From IMG/VR virus record IMGVR_UViG_3300007554_000022, positions 1 to 26,322 of that record: a stretch of 26,322 bases of DNA, one strand, 5' to 3'. This document shows positions 7,225-14,545 of the stretch, in pieces. The DNA is from a virus. The notes beneath the pieces were generated by a model. That model was not told where the DNA came from, searched no databases, and was given only the letters and a program-made list of their open reading frames with translations. Position numbers and translations under genes: made by a program. Numbering within the stretch: position 1 is the stretch's first letter; each line of letters starts with the position of its first letter.

Positions 7225-8685
7225 ATGGCGAAAGAAAAATCTTTAGTTGAGGAGGCAATCATCCAAATGAAAAATTTGGAAGAAGCTGTTGCCGAGAATG
7301 CAAAAGGAATACTTGCTTCTACTATGAAGGAAGAAATCAAAGAACTAGTAAAAGAATCTCTTACTGAACAAGAGGATGAGGTTGAAGTAGATGCTGAAAT
7401 GGACGAACCTGAAATGATGGAACCTGAAATGGGTGACGACGAAGAAGGTATGGAAATGGATGCTGATAACATCGACGATATGGGTGACGAAGAAGAAGAC
7501 ACCATTGACCTTACAGGTGAAGAAGACGATGACGAAATCTTACGAGTATTTAGTTTGATGGGACCCGAAGATAATATCGTGGTTACCAAAGACGAATCTG
7601 GAAACATCAATCTTAAAGATTCTGAAAAAGAATACATGATTGTTGGAGAAGGTGATGACGAGTTTGAGTTTGACATGGACGAGTTAGACGAAGAATGGAA
7701 CGAGTCTGACGAATTAGACATGATGGAAGATGATAATATTGACGATATCGTATCTAAAGTTTTTGCTGACGATGAAGAAGAGTCTGAAGACGAAGAATTT
7801 GAGTTTGAAGATGAATTTGAAATGGAAGAGCAAGGAGAAGATGATATGGGTGTTGAAGATGATGATATCATTTATGAAATCGAATTTGATTCTGAAGAAG
7901 GTTCTGACGAAGAACTTGACGAAATGTATGACGACGAACTTGAAGAAGAATACGAAGAAGGTGAAGACGTTATGGAGTCTAAAATGACCGTAAAACCTAA
8001 GGGTGTCGGAATGGGTTCACCAAACAAAAAAATATATTCAAACAAACCTAACATGGAGGGTGGCTTTAAAACTGTTAAGAAAAAAGCTGACAAGACTATG
8101 GGTACAGGTAAAGCTAAGTTTGAATACAAAGAAGGAGAGAACCTTGACGGTAAAATGAAAAACGTTAAAAAGGTCGAGACAAAAGAAGCATCAAGAACTT
8201 TAGGTGCTGGTTCTAACTTTAGAAAGGGTGGTTTACCAAAACCAAGAGCTCACTCTAAAGCAAACACCGCGATTAAAGAAAATGTAGATGCTACAGAATT
8301 ACACGTTCTTAGAGAAAAAAATGAAGAGTACAGAAAAGCACTTAACGTGTTTAGAAATAAATTAAACGAAGTAGCAGTATTCAATTCTAATTTGGCTTAC
8401 GCAACTCGTTTGTTTACTGAACATTCAACATCTAAACAAGAGAAAATTAACATCTTGAGAAGATTTGATAGTGTTGAGACTCTTAAAGAATCTAAGAATC
8501 TTTACAAGTCAATCAAAGAAGAACTTTCAACTACGACTAATAACAATCAATCTATTAATGAATCAATTGAACGTAAAATTGAAAACGTACAATCTACAGG
8601 TTCATCAATTAATTTGATTGAGTCTAAAACTTATGAAAATCCTCAATTCTTAAGAATGAAAGACTTAATGGCTAAATTAAAATAA
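7225..8685 (+). CDS. 22: Prohead scaffold/core protein (T4 gp22-like)
   Basis: 486 residues. The first ~45 form Lys/Glu-rich helices ending in L46-T47-E48-Q49, an L-x-E site for the prohead protease. Residues about 48-255 are extremely acidic low complexity (Asp/Glu runs), and about 255-345 are Lys/Gly-rich. The C-terminal ~140 residues are helical and carry the scaffold-like pattern KLNEVAVFNSNLAYATRLF followed by QEKINILRRFDSVETLKESK. That last pattern is what I recognise from T4-like scaffold proteins encoded just before gp23. T4 gp22 is shorter (about 270 aa); the extra length comes from the acidic block. The scaffold would fill the prohead core and be degraded before packaging. A serine-rich open frame antisense to the acidic block is a composition shadow. 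Confidence 0.87.
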   Translation: MAKEKSLVEEAIIQMKNLEEAVAENAKGILASTMKEEIKELVKESLTEQEDEVEVDAEMDEPEMMEPEMGDDEEGMEMDADNIDDMGDEEEDTIDLTGEEDDDEILRVFSLMGPEDNIVVTKDESGNINLKDSEKEYMIVGEGDDEFEFDMDELDEEWNESDELDMMEDDNIDDIVSKVFADDEEESEDEEFEFEDEFEMEEQGEDDMGVEDDDIIYEIEFDSEEGSDEELDEMYDDELEEEYEEGEDVMESKMTVKPKGVGMGSPNKKIYSNKPNMEGGFKTVKKKADKTMGTGKAKFEYKEGENLDGKMKNVKKVETKEASRTLGAGSNFRKGGLPKPRAHSKANTAIKENVDATELHVLREKNEEYRKALNVFRNKLNEVAVFNSNLAYATRLFTEHSTSKQEKINILRRFDSVETLKESKNLYKSIKEELSTTTNNNQSINESIERKIENVQSTGSSINLIESKTYENPQFLRMKDLMAKLK

Positions 8686-8721
8686 AAATAAACTAAAAAA
8701 TAAAAACAAAAAAATACTAAA

Positions 8722-10551
8722 ATGGGAGCATTATTAGAATCAGGTCTTGTTGGTAACATCGGTCTTAAGCACCTTAAAGTTATCAAAGAAGATACTATCA
8801 ACAAATGGGATAAATTAGGATTCCTAGAAGGTCTTAACGGCCACCTAAAAGAAAACGTAGCTCAGTTATATGAAAACCAAGCTTCTTTCTTAATTAACGA
8901 GGCAACTGCTGACGGTTCATCAGGTTCATTCGAAACTGTTGTATTCCCAATCGTTAGACGTGTTTTCTCTAAATTGTTAGCAAACGACATCGTTTCTGTA
9001 CAAGCTATGAACTTACCTATCGGTAAATTGTTCTACTTTGTACCTAAAATTCAAGGTTACTCAGGCGGTACTGCAACACAAAGTGGTGAGCACTACGCAC
9101 CTGTAGGTTCTCCAGGTAACTACCCTGGTAATCCTAACGCAGGTTACACTGGAGCAGGAGCTTTCCAAAAAAATCTTTACGATTTATTCTACGAAGGTAA
9201 CGAACCAGCTTTAGACCCACCAGGATTATTTGACTACTCTAAAGGACGTTGGTCAGCTATTACTGCAAACACAGTAATCCAAGCTTGGCAAGGTAGTTCT
9301 TTAGTGAACGCAGAAATCGGTGAAGGTGAAATTATCCCTTCAGGTAACACAAGAAAAGTTATCGTTAAATTATGTGGTTTCGCACAAGCAGGTACTGGTA
9401 AAATGATTGGTCCTGATGGTTCAGAAATTGACACTGAGTCTTTCTTATCTGACTTAGTTATTTACACAGGTGCTGGTTTAACAGTTGCGGCTGATTCACC
9501 ATGTACTGTATCAACAGGGGCTTTATTGTTCAGAGTTGTTACTCAACAATATGGTCAAGGTATCGTAGCACCTAACTACAACACAACTCAAACTACATGG
9601 CCTTCAACAGGTAATGGTGGTTCTTACAATGACGTATGTGACGTAGAAGGTTGTATCTACTTAGAAGTTGACTTATCTTGTCCTGTATGTGCTAACTGTG
9701 ACGCAACATCTTTAGATGGTTACACAGGTACTACTATTGAAGAAGCTGCTTCAGGTACATCATTCGCTGCGGCTTGGAGACGTTACGAAGAGTTAGAATT
9801 TGAAGACAAAATTGGTGAAGTTTCTTTCGACCTTGAGTCAGTTACAGTATCTGTAACAGAAAGAAAACTAAGAGCACAATGGTCTCCTGAATTAGCTCAA
9901 GACGTAGCTGCATTCCATAACATCGACGCTGAGGCTGAGTTAACAGCATTGTTATCTGAGCAAGTTGCAGCTGAGATTGACCGTGAAATTTTACGTGACT
10001 TACGTAAAGGTGCGGCTTGGAACCTACGTTGGGATTACAATGGATGGAGAAGAATCTCTGGAAATATGACTTACACTCAAAAAGACTGGAACCAAACATT
10101 GATTACAGCTATCAACCAATTGTCAGCACAAATCCACAAGTCAACACTTCGTGGTGGAGCTAACTGGATTGTTGTATCATCTGAGGTTTCTGCAATTTTT
10201 GATGACTTAGAATACTTCCACGTATCTAACGCTTCACCTGAGCAAGACCAATACAACATGGGTATTGAAAGAGTTGGTACATTAGCAGGTCGTTACCAAG
10301 TTTACCGTGACCCTTACTTCCCAGCTAACCAAGTGTTAATTGGACACAAAGGAACGTCATTGTTAGACACAGGTTACATCTACGCACCGTATGTACCTCT
10401 ACAATTAACTCCTACAATGTACAACCCATTCAACTTTACACCTATCAAAGGTATTATGACACGTTACGCTAAGAAAATGGTTAACAACCGTTTCTACGGA
10501 CGTATCACAGTTGACGGTGTTCGTACATTCGACTTAAGAGAATTGAGATAA
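8722..10551 (+). CDS. 23: Major capsid protein precursor (T4 gp23 family)
   Basis: 609 residues, longer than T4 gp23 (521). The N-terminal ~60 residues form a helical scaffold-facing segment. The sequence FLINE then ATADGSS places a predicted prohead-protease cut after E60, matching the T4 gp23 cut after E65. The following SSGSFETVVFPIVRRVF and MNLPIGKLFYFVPK segments, and the C-terminal GIERVGTLAGRYQVYRDPYF and MTRYAKKMVNNRFYGRI parts, are typical HK97-fold gp23 sequence. Between about 100 and 345 is a large Gly-rich insertion containing a cysteine cluster (C306, C311, C320, C323, C326). The start follows a very A-rich leader with no Shine-Dalgarno, and a strong terminator closes the unit. 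Confidence 0.96.
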   Translation: MGALLESGLVGNIGLKHLKVIKEDTINKWDKLGFLEGLNGHLKENVAQLYENQASFLINEATADGSSGSFETVVFPIVRRVFSKLLANDIVSVQAMNLPIGKLFYFVPKIQGYSGGTATQSGEHYAPVGSPGNYPGNPNAGYTGAGAFQKNLYDLFYEGNEPALDPPGLFDYSKGRWSAITANTVIQAWQGSSLVNAEIGEGEIIPSGNTRKVIVKLCGFAQAGTGKMIGPDGSEIDTESFLSDLVIYTGAGLTVAADSPCTVSTGALLFRVVTQQYGQGIVAPNYNTTQTTWPSTGNGGSYNDVCDVEGCIYLEVDLSCPVCANCDATSLDGYTGTTIEEAASGTSFAAAWRRYEELEFEDKIGEVSFDLESVTVSVTERKLRAQWSPELAQDVAAFHNIDAEAELTALLSEQVAAEIDREILRDLRKGAAWNLRWDYNGWRRISGNMTYTQKDWNQTLITAINQLSAQIHKSTLRGGANWIVVSSEVSAIFDDLEYFHVSNASPEQDQYNMGIERVGTLAGRYQVYRDPYFPANQVLIGHKGTSLLDTGYIYAPYVPLQLTPTMYNPFNFTPIKGIMTRYAKKMVNNRFYGRITVDGVRTFDLRELR

Positions 10552-10573
10552 TCAATCTCCTAAGGGAAATATT

Positions 10574-10601
10574 AAAAGGGACGAGTAATCGTCCCTTTTT
10601 T
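10574..10601 (+). terminator. Intrinsic terminator after the major capsid protein gene
   Basis: GGGACGA (10578-10584) pairs with TCGTCCC (10589-10595) around a GTAA tetraloop. It is flanked by AAAA/TTTT and ends in a six-T run. Confidence 0.93.
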
Positions 10602-10609
10602 ATTTTAAG

Positions 10610-10618
10610 GATATTTAT
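10610..10618 (+). promoter_or_regulatory. Putative late promoter very close to the next start codon
   Basis: GATATTTAT only 14 nt before the ATG at 10624. If transcription starts 7-10 nt after the motif, the mRNA would be nearly leaderless. Confidence 0.65.
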
Positions 10619-10623
10619 GTTAT

Positions 10624-11040
10624 ATGGGTAATTTACGTCAATTAATTAAGGAGCATTTATTATTAGAGAAAAGAATTGCTCAGTTAATGTCATCATTTAA
10701 AGTACAATACTCATTTGAGGTTGATAGAACAACCCACGCCTACCACAGAAAAACAAGAACAGGAATCTCAGATTATAATGAAAAAGAAATCTCAAATGCC
10801 GAGATTAAATATATTGTTGAATTATCTTTACGAGACATTGCTGAAAAAATTGCCCAACATAATATTATTCATGACGAATCATTTGTTGTTAAATCTGTTG
10901 ATAAAGAAATTGCTATCGCCATAGTCCCAAAACATGTTGAGGATAATTTTTGGAAATTAATTATTGTTACAGTATTTAGAGAGTCTTTAAATAATCCATT
11001 TAGAGTTGGTGAAGACCAATTAGTAATTTGGGTTGATTAA
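10624..11040 (+). CDS. Small protein with a cleavable-leader-like N-terminus, possible BrnT/DUF4258-like fold
   Basis: 138 residues. The N-terminus NLRQLIKEHLLLE is an amphipathic helix with L-I-K-E and L-L-L-E sites (E10, E15) suited to prohead protease cleavage. After it comes a compact domain with HAYHRKTR (about 38-45), a helix AEIKYIVELSLRDIAEKI, then strands FVVKSVDKEIAIAIV and WKLIIVTVF. The order His-x3-Arg, helix, then strands ending in an I/V-x-T-V strand recalls small RelE/BrnT/DUF4258-type RNase folds, but key residues cannot be verified by eye. It begins the accessory cassette just after the capsid gene. A role as a head-packaged effector is inference. Otherwise it is simply an unknown protein. 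Confidence 0.7.
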   Translation: MGNLRQLIKEHLLLEKRIAQLMSSFKVQYSFEVDRTTHAYHRKTRTGISDYNEKEISNAEIKYIVELSLRDIAEKIAQHNIIHDESFVVKSVDKEIAIAIVPKHVEDNFWKLIIVTVFRESLNNPFRVGEDQLVIWVD

Positions 11041-11042
11041 AT

Positions 11043-11175
11043 AAAAAAACGGGTGGTTGTATCTGAATCGTTCCTCCCCCGTTCAAATAAGTCAGTTTAG
11101 ACTTACCCATGTAATTAAATACAATGTATCTGAATCGTTTCCTTTAATTACCACACAAAGGTACGACTTTTTTTT
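11043..11175. ncRNA. Structured non-coding segment with twin hairpins sharing one loop
   Basis: Hairpin 1 has stem AACGGG (11048-11053) with CCCGTT (11078-11083) and inner GG/CC pairs. Hairpin 2 has stem GTAATTAAA (11111-11119) with TTTAATTAC (11143-11151). Their stems are unrelated, yet both loops carry TGTATCTGAATCGTT followed by CC. A small third hairpin, TAAGTC/GACTTA, lies between them (about 11088-11105). A T8 run on the plus strand at 11168-11175 could end a plus transcript. On the minus strand, hairpin 1 is followed immediately by seven T's, the form of an intrinsic terminator, and TACCTTTG (minus, 11156-11163) matches the Bacteroidota -7 box. No matching -33 box is seen. Either a leader/trailer element or a small minus-strand RNA is possible. 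Confidence 0.5.
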
Positions 11176-11184
11176 GATTTATGC

Positions 11185-11197
11185 GATATTTATATAA
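11185..11197 (+). promoter_or_regulatory. Putative late promoter of the leader-protein cassette
   Basis: GATATTTATATAA, the full consensus, 28 nt before the ATG at 11213. It probably serves the three genes to 13683, which are closely spaced (21 and 2 nt). Confidence 0.72.
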
Positions 11198-11212
11198 TAA
11201 AAAATCAATATC

Positions 11213-12013
11213 ATGAATAAATTATTTTTAATTAATGAGGATGAGAAGAAAAGAATCTTAAGTCTTCATGAATCTGCAACAAAAAAACAATACCTAAAAG
11301 AAGAAGATTCTGTTATGGAGCCTGATACAAATCAAGAAATATCTGAAATTGACGCTGGTATGTTAACAACTGCAACTATATTAGGTGGTCCTCTTGGTAC
11401 TATTATAGCGGCATTTAATGCAGGTCAATCAGGTGACAAAGCTCGTGCAATATTCCAAAAATGTCGTACATCTAAAGGTAAACTTGGTAAAAGAAAAATG
11501 AATGATAGTTATTTGGCTAAAATTGCCGATAATATAAATAAAGCTGTTGAAGGTGTGGGAACTAACGAAGGGTTAATTAAATCATCTTTTCAGTTAGTTT
11601 CAAGTATTGCCGACTTATGTGCATTATCTAATATCTATTTAACTAGACACAGTGAAAATCTATATGACGCTCTTGACGGTGATATTGATTCTGATAGCGA
11701 ATGGAAATCATATGTGTTTTTACCTTTATTAGATAATGCTGTTAAAAACAGTAAAATAGAAATGGACGCTATGACTAAACAAGCGGAAGAAGATAAGAAA
11801 TTAGCACCTAAAGCTGCGGCTTGTAAATGGGTTATTCAAAAACCTGATGGTAGTACAGTTCCTGATGTTGCTGGTTATAGAAAATCAGGTTGGAAGTGTC
11901 CTAAAGATGGTACAACAACTAGTAACACTAAAACAAGTCAAACTGTAAAGAAAACCTCAACCGTATCAACACCTAAGAGTGGTGGTGTTAACTATTCTGA
12001 TTACGGTATTTAA
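11213..12013 (+). CDS. Annexin-like-repeat protein with a cleavable-leader-like N-terminus
   Basis: 266 residues. The leader (residues 1-30) has the pattern INEDEKKRILSLH ending Y-L-K-E at 27-30, like the next gene's leader. Residues about 48-72 are a Gly/Ala/Thr hydrophobic stretch (TTATILGGPLGTIIAAF), possibly membrane-active. Residues 106-175 follow the annexin-type repeat order: INKAVEGVGTNEGLI, then a long helix, then ENLYDALDGDIDS. The G-x-G-T-N-E core and the closing D-G-D-I fit the consensus. The C-terminal third is Lys/Thr/Ser-rich with CKWVIQKPDG and GWKCPKDGT. Annexin-like repeats occur in phage and bacterial proteins without a settled function. Being packaged in the head and acting at the envelope on entry is inference from the leader and neighbours. 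Confidence 0.75.
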   Translation: MNKLFLINEDEKKRILSLHESATKKQYLKEEDSVMEPDTNQEISEIDAGMLTTATILGGPLGTIIAAFNAGQSGDKARAIFQKCRTSKGKLGKRKMNDSYLAKIADNINKAVEGVGTNEGLIKSSFQLVSSIADLCALSNIYLTRHSENLYDALDGDIDSDSEWKSYVFLPLLDNAVKNSKIEMDAMTKQAEEDKKLAPKAAACKWVIQKPDGSTVPDVAGYRKSGWKCPKDGTTTSNTKTSQTVKKTSTVSTPKSGGVNYSDYGI

Positions 12014-12034
12014 CATTTATTAAAATATTTTAAA

Positions 12035-12448
12035 ATGAAAAAAAGATTAATTATTAGCGAATCAGATAGAGAAAGTATCTTAAAATTACATAACGATAGA
12101 AAAAACTCTTTATTAAAAGAACAGGCATCAACCCAACAACCTGTACCTCAACAACCTACGTCGGAAAGATTTTTAACTGCGAAATGTCCTGGTAAAGACA
12201 CTAAACCTGGTCAAACATGTAACGAAAAAGTTTTAAAATTACAAGTTAAGATTAATGATAAGTGTCCTACAGATAAATTACCTACCAAATTAAAAGAAGA
12301 TGGTGTAATTGGTAATAACACAAAAAATGCCATGACCGCGTGTGACTCTTTTATTCGAGTTAATGTTACTAATACACCTGTGGTTAACACACCGAGTGAT
12401 AACGCTTCGTCAAACAACTCATTAACTATTGATTCATTAAGTGTTTAA
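12035..12448 (+). CDS. Peptidoglycan-binding-domain protein with a cleavable-leader-like N-terminus
   Basis: 137 residues. The leader KKRLIISESDRESILKLH ends in S-L-L-K-E-Q (cut predicted after E29). A Gln/Pro linker follows, then residues about 50-105. That region holds the PG_binding_1-type pattern VLKLQVKIN, then LKEDGVIGNNTKNAM: an L-Q in helix 1, then DG-x-I/F-G-x-x-T in the turn before helix 3. Cysteines at 51, 62, 77 and 103 could form two disulfides, suggesting a role outside the cytoplasm. The tail is Asn/Ser/Thr-rich. No catalytic domain is attached, so binding rather than cleavage of peptidoglycan is the likely activity. It is translated between two other leader-bearing proteins. 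Confidence 0.8.
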   Translation: MKKRLIISESDRESILKLHNDRKNSLLKEQASTQQPVPQQPTSERFLTAKCPGKDTKPGQTCNEKVLKLQVKINDKCPTDKLPTKLKEDGVIGNNTKNAMTACDSFIRVNVTNTPVVNTPSDNASSNNSLTIDSLSV

Positions 12449-12450
12449 GA

Positions 12451-13683
12451 ATGGGTAACATTATCAACGAAGAATTGTACAGAATGAAATACCTTTTTGG
12501 TTATCAAAGAGGTGTTGTGATTAGCGAACAAGACGACCCATTCGAAGACCAAGCTTTACAACAATATAATTGGAAAGGTAAGAAAAAGGGTTTAATGGAT
12601 TTGACTAATCCTCAAGGTATGTATGCGTTTAACGTTGGTTATGAAGGTGGTAAATATACATTAACAAGTGCCTCTGAAGCAATTAGAGTGACTAGTAAAG
12701 GTGAAGAAAAAACTACAACTACACCACCTGAGATTGTTAAAGAACCTGTTTTAAGTGAATTAAATTTAGTTGGTAGTGCATTCCCATACCCTGACAACAT
12801 GGTTAAACCAAAATTTGATAGTTTCCCTGAAGCTAAAAAAGTTTATGACCAATTCATCCAATCAATATTAGACTTCCTTAAATCGGCTGATTTAACCAAG
12901 ATGGGTAAATTCACCATTCAAGGTACGGCAGACTCCGCAAGACCTACTTTAGATATCCCTAAAGGTTATTCTAAATTAGACCACCCTGGTGAGTTATATG
13001 ACGGTAAAAAAGACCCTAATGAAATGAACCAATACTTAGCCGACACAAGAGCAAGTGAATTAGGTAAAATCATCGTTCAAGATGTCTTAGATAAAACAGG
13101 TGTTGATATTTCTAAAAACATTGTTTATGAAAAAGGTATTAACTATTATGGTCAACAAGGTAAACGAGGTTTTGAATACAAAAACGTAACGGTAACCCCA
13201 TCACAAAAAACGGTTAGTGTTAGCCAACCGGATAAAATAGTATCAACAGTCCCATCAGTGTCTTCAGGTTCTACATCAACTGAAGGTCCTAAAGTAGTTG
13301 AAACATTCTTTGACCTTTCACCTTGGGGTGGTAGTTTAGTACCAATGAAAAGATTAAAGAATGGTGATTATGCAATAACCACTAAATACATATTAGATAA
13401 TAAATTATTTGTTAAAGGTGGTGGTGGTCTTTTAAATCTTTGGGACGTGTCAGGTCTTAACGAAATTGGTGAAGTTAAAGGTGAGATAAAAGATGGTGAG
13501 TTATTAGTTAATGGACTTTCTTTTGGTACTTTAATGAGTACTGATACTCAAGAAGCTGAATACCAATATCAAGCAGAATCTACTACTAAGTTTGTAAGTA
13601 AAAGTAGACCAATGATTACGGGTATTAGAGATGGTGAGGCGATTATACGATTAATTAGATTCGCCTTAACAACAAGAAAATAA
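12451..13683 (+). CDS. OmpA-like-domain protein with a cleavable-leader-like N-terminus
   Basis: 410 residues. The leader INEELYRMKYLFGYQRG ends in V-I-S-E-Q (cut predicted after E26). After a variable region, residues about 105-235 resemble the OmpA C-terminal peptidoglycan-binding fold. The segment FTIQGTADSA (154-163) corresponds to the strand with the conserved Asp (D161). NQYLADTRASELG (193-205) corresponds to the N-x-x-L-x-x-x-R-A helix with the conserved Arg (R200). The C-terminal 130 residues form an unrecognised beta-rich part. The gene starts 2 nt after the previous stop, so the two are probably co-translated. OmpA-like domains bind the peptide stem of peptidoglycan; a role at the cell wall after delivery is inference. 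The stop is 1 nt from that of the convergent CAP gene. Confidence 0.78.
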   Translation: MGNIINEELYRMKYLFGYQRGVVISEQDDPFEDQALQQYNWKGKKKGLMDLTNPQGMYAFNVGYEGGKYTLTSASEAIRVTSKGEEKTTTTPPEIVKEPVLSELNLVGSAFPYPDNMVKPKFDSFPEAKKVYDQFIQSILDFLKSADLTKMGKFTIQGTADSARPTLDIPKGYSKLDHPGELYDGKKDPNEMNQYLADTRASELGKIIVQDVLDKTGVDISKNIVYEKGINYYGQQGKRGFEYKNVTVTPSQKTVSVSQPDKIVSTVPSVSSGSTSTEGPKVVETFFDLSPWGGSLVPMKRLKNGDYAITTKYILDNKLFVKGGGGLLNLWDVSGLNEIGEVKGEIKDGELLVNGLSFGTLMSTDTQEAEYQYQAESTTKFVSKSRPMITGIRDGEAIIRLIRFALTTRK

Positions 13684-13684
13684 T

Positions 13685-14215
13685 TTATCGACTAAAGAAT
13701 CCTGTAACGTACACACCTTTTTGACCTTCCCAAACACCTTCTGTACAAGAAAAATCTCCGTATGGGTAAGTTTTTAAAATTGCGTTTTTGTGTGACTTTG
13801 AACTATAAAAGTTATTTAAGATATGGTTAGCTAACTCTTCATAAGTTGTTTTACCATACTTGAAAGTTGCAAATGTACAAATTTCTTCAGAATTTCCTGT
13901 AATCATTTTGGGTTTATTGAAACGAGCCAATCGGTCATTAATATCACCAAGTAAAACACCTTGATGAACTTTATCGTTTTTATGTGTACATACCGAGTAT
14001 TTTGACATGTAAGATGATTGGTACTCAGCACATTTAAAAGTAACAGGATTTGAATTTTTCAAAACAGAACTATCCAAAGTTCTTTGGTTACATAATTCTA
14101 AAACTAATGAGTTTAAGTATCCAATATCAATTGGATTAATAATCACATCTTCTTTAGCCTGTGAAAAGCTAAAATTGTGTACAATTAAGAATACTAATAC
14201 GAATAACAGTCTCAT
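13685..14215 (-). CDS. Secreted CAP-domain (SCP/PR-1-like) protein
   Basis: 176 residues with a clear signal peptide (MRLLFVLVFLIVHNFSFSQA, cut probably after A20) and no later membrane segment. The rest follows the CAP pattern: a helix with C62-A-E-Y-Q-S-S-Y-M, H78 in VCTHKN, E110/E111 in SEEICTF at the G-E-N position, and H142 in SSKSHKNAIL, then the closing strand YVTGFF. Paired cysteines (C42, C62, C76, C113, C157) fit an exported protein. CAP proteins act outside the cytoplasm with varied or unknown activities. This is a reverse-strand insert between forward late genes. It has a host-type promoter of its own at 14220-14250, unlike its neighbours. It may be cargo expressed independently of the late programme. 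Confidence 0.83.
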   Translation of the reverse strand: MRLLFVLVFLIVHNFSFSQAKEDVIINPIDIGYLNSLVLELCNQRTLDSSVLKNSNPVTFKCAEYQSSYMSKYSVCTHKNDKVHQGVLLGDINDRLARFNKPKMITGNSEEICTFATFKYGKTTYEELANHILNNFYSSKSHKNAILKTYPYGDFSCTEGVWEGQKGVYVTGFFSR

Positions 14216-14219
14216 AAAA

Positions 14220-14250
14220 CAAAGATATATAAAATATCTCAGTTTACAAA
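14220..14250 (-). promoter_or_regulatory. Bacteroidota housekeeping-type promoter of the CAP gene
   Basis: On the minus strand TTTG (14250-14247) is followed after exactly 19 nt by TATCTTTG (14227-14220), matching the -33/-7 consensus TTTG-N19-TAnnTTTG. The ATG begins 4 nt after the -7 box, so the transcript would be leaderless or nearly so. A GATATTTTATA variant of the phage motif lies in the spacer. Confidence 0.6.
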
Positions 14251-14251
14251 A

Positions 14252-14497
14252 TTATTCTTCAGGTTTTTCTTCTTGAGTTTGTTCTTCCGTATTTTTTGAT
14301 AAAATTCTGACAACTTTTGAAACCACTTCAGACTCACCTAACGTAAACGTACCTGACTTAAACGAATGAACTAAAGCTTGGATTGCAAAATACTTAGCTT
14401 CGGACTCAGTCATTGTGTCTAAAATCATTTCTAAATGTTCTTCTGAGTACAACGGTACTGTATTAAATAGGTTTCCGAATAGTTGTCCGCTTTCCAT
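14252..14497 (-). CDS. 81-aa helical protein, unknown function
   Basis: The product starts MESGQLFGNLFNTVPLYSEE, continues with helices including EAKYFAIQALVHSFKSGTF, and ends in a Glu/Gln-rich tail (NTEEQTQEEKPEE). It has no cysteine and no membrane segment. I do not recognise a family. It lies upstream of the CAP gene on the same strand with a 36-nt gap that contains that gene's own promoter. On the minus strand TATAAATATC, the reverse of the forward late motif and a match to T4's TATAAATA, is 20 nt before its ATG. A single element may therefore serve both divergent genes. Confidence 0.68.
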   Translation of the reverse strand: MESGQLFGNLFNTVPLYSEEHLEMILDTMTESEAKYFAIQALVHSFKSGTFTLGESEVVSKVVRILSKNTEEQTQEEKPEE

Positions 14498-14515
14498 AAT
14501 ATTTGATGTTTACTT

Positions 14516-14528
14516 GATATTTATAATA
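14516..14528. promoter_or_regulatory. Putative late promoter between divergent genes
   Basis: GATATTTATAATA reads toward the forward gene (ATG 30 nt downstream, at 14546). Its complement contains TATAAATA and reads toward the reverse gene starting at 14497. No other candidate promoter lies in this 48-nt interval. Confidence 0.65.
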
Positions 14529-14545
14529 ATAATAATAAAAAATGT

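Noticed and set aside
7186-7245. Short ATG frame overlapping the scaffold start
   Set aside because: Only 19 codons, it runs through the promoter motif and into the scaffold gene in another frame; no support as a gene.
7170-7871. Long reverse-strand open frame encoding a serine-rich protein
   Set aside because: It is antisense to the Asp/Glu-rich part of the scaffold gene; GAA/GAC/GAT codons read in reverse give Ser and Ile. The run of serines is a composition artefact, and it has no start context of its own.
7730-8129. Open frames overlapping the acidic scaffold region on both strands
   Set aside because: Low-complexity shadows of the scaffold coding frame, without leader, promoter motif or recognisable protein.
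11043-11151. Hammerhead-type ribozyme in the twin hairpins
   Set aside because: The loops contain CTGAATC rather than the required CUGAUGA core and there is no matching GAAA element; the three-way junction cannot be formed.
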